From NCBI GenBank assembly GCA_964519835.1, contig CAZFLD010000003.1, forward strand, positions 62,001 to 126,000: a DNA stretch of 64,000 nt, in the 5' to 3' direction. The DNA is from CAZFLD01 sp964519835 (GTDB lineage: Bacteria > Spirochaetota > Spirochaetia > DSM-27196 > CAZFLD01). Below, in pieces: positions 58,945 through 64,000 of this stretch; the first letter of the stretch is position 1; the number at the start of each line of letters is the position of its first letter. The notes beneath the pieces were generated by a model. That model was not told the origin of the DNA. It ran no database searches and worked only from the letters and a program-made list of their open reading frames with translations. A program made the translations under genes and the position numbers.

Positions 58945-61046
58945 GCTTCCTCCGTATAGGCGTGAACCAGCTCCGGCGTCGCGGGAATGGCATCGATGTA
59001 TCTGCCGCTCGCCTGGCTCAGCGCCAGGCTGTACGCCGCCGGTACACAACCGGCCACCAGCTCGCCGACGCCCTTGGGGTCGGTGCTTTTTTCACCAGGA
59101 AGAAAAGTGACTTGAAGGGGAGGGCGGTCGCCGATGCCCAGGACATGGTATGTTTCGTACTGGTCGGCGGAGAGTTTGCCGTCGGCGTAGTCCAGGGACT
59201 CGGAAGATGCCCACCCGAGCGCGACCGTTGTTGCGGTCTCGATGGTACGCAGCAACTGGCGCCGATCCACGATTCGCCCGGGGTCGAGGGCGATCCAAAT
59301 GCCACGAACCCGGGTCAGAAACGAGACCGGGTCTGCCTCCACTTCCACGGCTACGCCTCCCCAGGAGACCATGGAGTACGGGGTTCCGGACAAATTCCGC
59401 TCGTCCCAGGTAAGCGACCGAGGAAGCTGGACCGTTCGTCGCACGTCGATCGGAAGAGGTTTCCGGAATCGCTGTTTCTTGATGGAATTGGCGCAGCTCT
59501 CGATAAGCTTGTTAATGATCGCAATGTTCCTGGAGAGCGTGGACGGTCCCGAGTCGGGCACCATGTGCGTGTCGATTTCGTGAAGAAAGACGTTATCCGG
59601 GGAGATGCCGAGTATTCCGGCCGCTACTTCGCGCCACATCGTGGTTGTCGTGGGCGTGGTGGCTACCGCGGAGGTGCGAATCTCCGCTATGCCCGATGTA
59701 TCTAGGCGCATCGTAACGCCGTAGCCCGTGCCCGCCTCGCGGTTACCAACAAACCCCGACCCTTGGTAGGCGAAGGCGATGCCGATGCCCCGCGGTAGCA
59801 TGTCGCCCGAAACAGTAAAGCCGTCCCTATTCTTGCGAGCCAGCTCGTAGGCGGCGAACTTCCTGGCAAAGTCGGAGCTTTCCTCGAGGATGTGGGCTAC
59901 CGCAACCAAGCTGTGGTCCTTTTTGGCCCTGGAGGCCACGGTAAACGTCTGCTCCGGCGCCAAAGACCGGAGCTTGAACTCCGCAGGTGTTGTATCGAGG
60001 ACTTGGGCGATTCGGGCCATATGTGTTTCAATCGCGAACAGACCGGACGCAGACCCGAACCCGGACATCGGACCAAGCGGAGGCAGGTTGGTCCGAATTG
60101 CGCGGGCACGCACAACGACGTTTTCACATCTGTAGACGCCCGTTGCGGCAACACAGAGGCGGGTCAATATCTCGTCGCAGAAGAGGGGGTAGGCGCCGAT
60201 GTTCATGTCGATGTCTACCTTCATGGCGAGGAGGTTCCCGTCATTGTCCAAGGATGTCTCGTGCCGGACACATACCGGCGCTCGTTTTGGCGTGTACAAA
60301 AAGTCTTCCTGACGCGAGTACATCAATTTGATCGGCGCGCCGGTCAGTTCGGCGGCGAGGGCCGCGTGTGACGCGACCAACGAAGGCACGATGAGCTTGC
60401 CGTCTAGGGTCATGGCCACTTCGCCCTTTTTGACACGAACCCGCTTCGAAGGAAGGCCCGTCACGCGCGCTACGGTTCGCTGCACGTGGTGCGGCCATTG
60501 TGTCGGGCTATATATTACAAGCTCGTTTTCCTCATGCACTACAAACGCGCCCTGGGGTTCGCTGTATAGATGGGCCTGAGCCCCGGTATTGTATTCGCCT
60601 ACCACCACGCGGGCCGCGGCCTTGGTCGCTTTAGTGTAGTCGCCCCATTCCCGTGTCTGTGTCTTGTATACCTGATCATCCCGGGGTTTTTTGTGGTCGG
60701 TAGCGGCACCGACCTCGTCGAACTCAACTTCGAGCCCGGCGCCCAAGCGAATCAGGCGGTCGAGGTCCGGTCCGATCAACAGGGCGATCGGTTCTCCGTA
60801 GTAGTTGACAAGTCCATCCGCGAGCACCGGCATACTGTCTTCGCCGACACTAACGGCATTTTCGCCGGGGATGTCCGAGGCCGTTATGACCAGGATGTCT
60901 TCCGGAATCTGCGAGCGCCCAATCGCCACGATCCGTCCGGCCGCAACGGTCGACCGTATTGTGTGTACGTAGAGCATGCCCTTGGCATACATGTCGCTTA
61001 CAAAGAAGGTTCGGCCGTGAAGGACGCGTTTTAGTCCGTGTTCCAT
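58941..61046 (-). CDS. Molybdenum hydroxylase large subunit with altered cofactor loop
   Basis: This is the molybdopterin-binding subunit of a xanthine-dehydrogenase-like enzyme. The 701 residues are about 50-80 shorter than typical. AHLYSEPQGAFVVHEEN and the C-terminal KGVGELVAGC, with the catalytic Glu, are present. The usual GGGFGGK loop reads EVAMTLDGK (about 209-217), and the FRGFG motif, whose Arg binds purine in xanthine oxidase, reads PMSGFG (about 326-331). The substrate is therefore uncertain, and purine activity may be absent. Confidence 0.82.
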   Translation of the reverse strand: MEHGLKRVLHGRTFFVSDMYAKGMLYVHTIRSTVAAGRIVAIGRSQIPEDILVITASDIPGENAVSVGEDSMPVLADGLVNYYGEPIALLIGPDLDRLIRLGAGLEVEFDEVGAATDHKKPRDDQVYKTQTREWGDYTKATKAAARVVVGEYNTGAQAHLYSEPQGAFVVHEENELVIYSPTQWPHHVQRTVARVTGLPSKRVRVKKGEVAMTLDGKLIVPSLVASHAALAAELTGAPIKLMYSRQEDFLYTPKRAPVCVRHETSLDNDGNLLAMKVDIDMNIGAYPLFCDEILTRLCVAATGVYRCENVVVRARAIRTNLPPLGPMSGFGSASGLFAIETHMARIAQVLDTTPAEFKLRSLAPEQTFTVASRAKKDHSLVAVAHILEESSDFARKFAAYELARKNRDGFTVSGDMLPRGIGIAFAYQGSGFVGNREAGTGYGVTMRLDTSGIAEIRTSAVATTPTTTTMWREVAAGILGISPDNVFLHEIDTHMVPDSGPSTLSRNIAIINKLIESCANSIKKQRFRKPLPIDVRRTVQLPRSLTWDERNLSGTPYSMVSWGGVAVEVEADPVSFLTRVRGIWIALDPGRIVDRRQLLRTIETATTVALGWASSESLDYADGKLSADQYETYHVLGIGDRPPLQVTFLPGEKSTDPKGVGELVAGCVPAAYSLALSQASGRYIDAIPATPELVHAYTEEA

Positions 61047-61059
61047 GTTTTAGTCTCGC

Positions 61060-62256
61060 TCATCGCCGACCGCCCCGCGCTCGCCGGCTCACCGAGTCGA
61101 CAACGGCTTCAACCACTCGTCGAATACGCCGCCGGTCCAAACCGGCATAGAGCGGCAGGCTCAAGACGCTTTCAAAGGCCTCCCACGCGTTGGGGAAACT
61201 ACCATCAGTATAGCCGTAACCTTCCTTGTAGTAAGCAAAGCTGTGGACCGGAATAAAATGTACCGAACTGCCAATCCCGACGGCCGCCAGATCCGCGTGC
61301 ACCCCATCCCTGCCGCCGTCAACGGTTCGCGCGTCTATTTCCACGATAAACAGATGGTGGGCGTGGGGTTCTTGTATGTCGGGCACGGTCAACCCGTGTG
61401 GCACCCCGGCAGCACAAAACGCCTCGACGTAGTGTCGCGCCGCCGTCAGCCGTTGTTCTTTTAGGCGATCGGCCCGGCGCAGCTGCACACGTCCAAGGGC
61501 CGCGGCGGTGTCCGGCATGTTATACTTGAACCCGTTTGCCGTCACGTCGTACCGCCACGCCGACCCGACGTCGGTATAGCGCCTCCAAACGTCACGGTCT
61601 ATGCCGTGCAGGCGAAGTTGCCGGGCAACATCGGCGATCCCGTCATGGTTCGTGACGAGCATGCCCCCTTCCCCCGTGGTGATCGGTTTTGTGGCATAGA
61701 ACGAGTACACGCCCGCCGTTCCGAGGGTCCCGACGTGCCCTGTGGCCGTTTGCACCGGAAACGCGTGGGCGGCGTCTTCCACAACCGCCAGGTCCAGCTC
61801 CGCCGCGGCTCCGAGCAGCCGTGGCATGTCACAGGGCCGACCGGCGACATGCACCGGAATAATCGCCCGCGGTACAAGCCCCCGTTCCCGTGCCTTGTCT
61901 AGCGCCGCAGGAAGGCCCGCCGGATCGATGTTGTAGGTGGCTCGGTCAATGTCCACAAACACGGGCTCCGCCTGCAGGTAGTGCACTACCTCCGCCGTCG
62001 CGACAAAGGTAAAGGTCGGTACCAACACCGCGTCGCCGGGACCGATGCCAAGCGCCGCAAGCGCCAGGTGGAGCCCGGCGGTTGCCGAGTTGACCGAGAC
62101 CGCGTGACGGGCCCCGACGAATTGCGCAAACTCCGCTTCGAAGGCCATTGCCTCTTTGCCTGTGGTAAGCCAGCCGCTCTTGAGCACCGTGCGAACGGCT
62201 CGGAACTCGTCCCGGCCCAGAGCCGGACGAGCAAAGGGTATTGGTCGTCCGCCCAC
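61060..62256 (-). CDS. DegT/DnrJ/EryC1/StrS-family sugar aminotransferase
   Basis: This PLP enzyme (398 residues) aminates a keto-sugar nucleotide. Motifs: VGARHAVSVNSATAGLHLAL (N-terminal), VVEDAAHAFP and SFYATKPITTGEGGMLVTN, where Lys forms the Schiff base. GTG 62256 overlaps the preceding gene's stop (TAGTG) with GGAG 6 nt upstream. It pairs with the dehydratase to make an amino sugar nucleotide for a surface glycan, a link inferred from the shared operon. Confidence 0.9.
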   Translation of the reverse strand: MGGRPIPFARPALGRDEFRAVRTVLKSGWLTTGKEAMAFEAEFAQFVGARHAVSVNSATAGLHLALAALGIGPGDAVLVPTFTFVATAEVVHYLQAEPVFVDIDRATYNIDPAGLPAALDKARERGLVPRAIIPVHVAGRPCDMPRLLGAAAELDLAVVEDAAHAFPVQTATGHVGTLGTAGVYSFYATKPITTGEGGMLVTNHDGIADVARQLRLHGIDRDVWRRYTDVGSAWRYDVTANGFKYNMPDTAAALGRVQLRRADRLKEQRLTAARHYVEAFCAAGVPHGLTVPDIQEPHAHHLFIVEIDARTVDGGRDGVHADLAAVGIGSSVHFIPVHSFAYYKEGYGYTDGSFPNAWEAFESVLSLPLYAGLDRRRIRRVVEAVVDSVSRRARGGRR

Positions 62257-63734
62257 TAGTACTCCGGCTCGCTTGGATCGCTTTGGAGGGAAGGCACGTA
62301 TCTGCGGAGGGCGGACCGCAGCCGACGACGATTGCGAAAGGCCGTCGCGTCCTCGCACCGGTGATAGCAGACCGGACCCAGGGCGTCGAGCAATTGGTGC
62401 AGGGCGTCGGTGTCCACCCGCCGTGGATGGGCCTGCAGAATTCGAGGGTAGGGGCTCGGCTCGGCGTCCTCCTGGTCCTCGGTGAGGGTCTCCACCAACT
62501 TTTCGCCCGGCCTCAGGCCGATGTATGAGATCGGGATGTCTTTCTCCGGCTCATATCCGTAGAACCGTATCATCTGCTTGGCCAGCTCCAGGATCTTGAT
62601 CGGTTCACCCATGTCCAAGAGATACAAGTTAGTCGGATCGCCGATGCCACCGACTTGCAAAACCAGACTCGAGGCTTCGGGGATTGTCATAAAGTAGCGC
62701 TTTGTTCGTGGATCGGTCACCGTAACGGGTCCGCCCTTGGCGATCTGTTTTTGGAAAAGCGGCAGGATGCTTCCACGCGAGCCCAAAACGTTGCCGAATC
62801 GTACCACAAGAAACCCGTGACCCTCGGCGGCGGCGGCTCGTACAATGTCTTCAGCCACACGTTTGGACGCCCCGTAGACGCCCGCCGGTTCCACCACCTT
62901 GTCCGTGGAGATCGCAACCAGGCGGTTGGTGCCCACCGTCTTTGCGGCTTCTACCAGGTTGTACGTTCCGATGATGTTGTTTTGAACCGCTCCAACAGGA
63001 TTGGCCTCCATCATGGGGACGTGTTTGTAGGCGGCCGTGTGAAAGATGACGTCGGCCTTGACGCGGGAAAGGATAAACTGCACGTAGTCCCGGTCTTTCA
63101 AGTCGCCGATGATGGGAACCACGGTGGCACGTTCTCCGACGCCCTCCTCCTGCAAGAGCCTGAGCTCGCGGTCAACTTCGTAGATGCTGTTCTCGCCGTG
63201 GCCGAACAGGTAAAGCCTGCTTGCTCCACCGGAGAGAAGCTGGCGGGAAATCTCCGAACCGATGCTTCCGCCGGCGCCGGTCACAAGCACGCGCTTTCCG
63301 CGCAGGTACGCAAGGCTCCTTTTTAGGCCCACGCGCAGCGGTGTGCGCCCAAGCAAGTCCTGTGGGTCGACGCGGCGGGTTTGAATAAAGTGAGCTTCTC
63401 CATCGAGAATCTGGGAGACCGTGGGAAGAATTCTGATGCGCGCAAACTGCGCCTGCTCGAGAATGCGGTACAGCTCCGTGATGCGCTCGCGTGGAACCGA
63501 CGGCATCGCGATCAGCGCCTCGTCCGCCGGTGTTTTCTCGAGGAGCTTGGCGACGTCACCGATAGGACCTAAGACAGGAATCCCGTCGATCGATCGGCCG
63601 ATCTTCTCAGGATTATCGTCCAAAAAGGCGACAACCTTTCCCAGCACTCCCTTTTGTTTGAGCTCGCGGGCAATCGATTGTCCGGCAAATCCGGCGCCGA
63701 TGACGTAGATGCGATTTGTGCGTTGTCCGTTCAT
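62256..63734 (-). CDS. FlaA1/CapD-type nucleotide-sugar dehydratase
   Basis: This 492-residue enzyme likely dehydrates a UDP- or NDP-HexNAc. An N-terminal Rossmann-like domain (YVIGAGFAGQSIARELKQ, about 8-130) precedes the SDR domain with VLVTGAGGSIGSEISRQLL and AYKHVPMMEANPVGAVQNN. The active-site motif is STDKVVEP then YGASK, which keeps Tyr-xxx-Lys. No membrane helices, unlike full-length PglF. It is the second visible gene of the operon. Confidence 0.9.
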   Translation of the reverse strand: MNGQRTNRIYVIGAGFAGQSIARELKQKGVLGKVVAFLDDNPEKIGRSIDGIPVLGPIGDVAKLLEKTPADEALIAMPSVPRERITELYRILEQAQFARIRILPTVSQILDGEAHFIQTRRVDPQDLLGRTPLRVGLKRSLAYLRGKRVLVTGAGGSIGSEISRQLLSGGASRLYLFGHGENSIYEVDRELRLLQEEGVGERATVVPIIGDLKDRDYVQFILSRVKADVIFHTAAYKHVPMMEANPVGAVQNNIIGTYNLVEAAKTVGTNRLVAISTDKVVEPAGVYGASKRVAEDIVRAAAAEGHGFLVVRFGNVLGSRGSILPLFQKQIAKGGPVTVTDPRTKRYFMTIPEASSLVLQVGGIGDPTNLYLLDMGEPIKILELAKQMIRFYGYEPEKDIPISYIGLRPGEKLVETLTEDQEDAEPSPYPRILQAHPRRVDTDALHQLLDALGPVCYHRCEDATAFRNRRRLRSALRRYVPSLQSDPSEPEY

Positions 63735-63758
63735 ATAAACGAGTATCGGCGGGAATGC

Positions 63759-64000
63759 CTAAGTCCTTTTTGGGGACCTTCCACCACCGTGCGTAGTTGC
63801 CGTGTCGCCGTCCAAGGGCGCAGCGCCTTTGCCGGCGGGTGTTACGCTCTTTTCCGCGGTTTTGTTAATAAGTTCAAAGCCCAGGTCGACTAGGAATGAC
63901 TCGGCGTAAAGATCGAGGCGGACCTTTGCGCGGCCCTTCCGCCGGTCGACCCGAACGATGCGTCCCTCCATGCCCTCTAAGGGGCCGGAGATCACAACAA
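63759..64000 (-). CDS. NusG-like transcription factor, 5' end cut by the window
   Basis: Only the C-terminal 80 or so residues are seen. They hold a KOW domain: ISGPLEGMEGRIVRVDRRKG, followed by KVRLDLYAESFLVDLGFELI, then a variable tail rich in Gly and Thr. KOW domains of NusG paralogues (RfaH, UpxY, LoaP) bind the ribosome or elongation factors. Location at the head of a polysaccharide operon suits a specialised antiterminator, but the N-terminal domain needed to tell is off-window. Confidence 0.7.
   Translation of the reverse strand, partial: VVISGPLEGMEGRIVRVDRRKGRAKVRLDLYAESFLVDLGFELINKTAEKSVTPAGKGAAPLDGDTATTHGGGRSPKRT

Noticed and set aside
1..64000. CRISPR array, IS element, integrase or prophage
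   Set aside because: No spaced direct repeats of CRISPR size, no transposase or integrase motifs and no att-like duplications were noticed.

Overview
The window reads as a GC-rich spirochaete chromosome (roughly 55-60% G+C by eye). I infer this from a FliG1-type paralogue beside a short alanyl-tRNA synthetase without the C-terminal domain, from a murG-cvpA-holB-kinase-sigma54 regulator block, and from a short primary-like sigma factor. As I recall, the fliG1/alaS pair also occurs in Borrelia and a similar murG-kinase block in Treponema. Many secreted proteins are strongly acidic, which would suit a saline or alkaline habitat, but that is only an impression. There is no IS element, prophage or CRISPR array. 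Both window edges cut genes: pstB at 1 and a NusG-like gene at 64000.

Region 1 (1-8143, minus strand) is a phosphate-uptake locus with two complete ABC transporters in tandem, pstC-pstA-pstB and then pstS-pstC-pstA-pstB, but one visible pstS. Two intergenic sites carry direct repeats of a CTAACA/TTTACA-like hexamer at 10-11 nt period, each followed after exactly 9 nt by a candidate -10 element. They look like Pho boxes. Region 2 (8364-13966, plus) holds murG, cvpA, a DNA polymerase III delta-prime subunit and an NtrB/NtrC-like two-component pair. Region 3 (14042-23761) has envelope genes: a WecA/TagO-family transferase, a small J-domain protein, an exported helical protein coupled to a class A penicillin-binding protein, a small exported protein, and a minus-strand trio of an exported spermidine-synthase-like protein, a zincin-like lipoprotein and an M42 aminopeptidase. 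Region 4 (23819-30683) is signalling: a PAS histidine kinase coupled to a GGDEF response regulator, clpS, and a membrane GGDEF-EAL protein.

Region 5 (30834-38146) has an acidic exported beta-repeat protein, the asd-lysC operon, a RadC/JAB-DinG helicase fusion and a lone groES. Region 6 (38290-46838) has a SEC-C protein, a sigma-70 factor, pyruvate phosphate dikinase, tRNA-Phe, fliG1, a TM2 protein and alaS, with clear intrinsic terminators. Region 7 (64000 down to 46927, minus) is a long, mostly overlapping gene run: NusG-like factor, nucleotide-sugar dehydratase, aminotransferase, three molybdenum-hydroxylase subunits, dnaE, yggT, recG, rsmD, hisZ-hisG-hisB, a small protein and a TPR protein.

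The best candidates for something new are the paired Pho-box promoters driving duplicated Pst transporters, the RadC-like/DinG fusion, the molybdenum hydroxylase with a lost cofactor-loop motif, and the exported aminopropyltransferase-like protein beside a metalloprotease lipoprotein. No function was tested; all calls rest on reading the sequence and on recalled family motifs.
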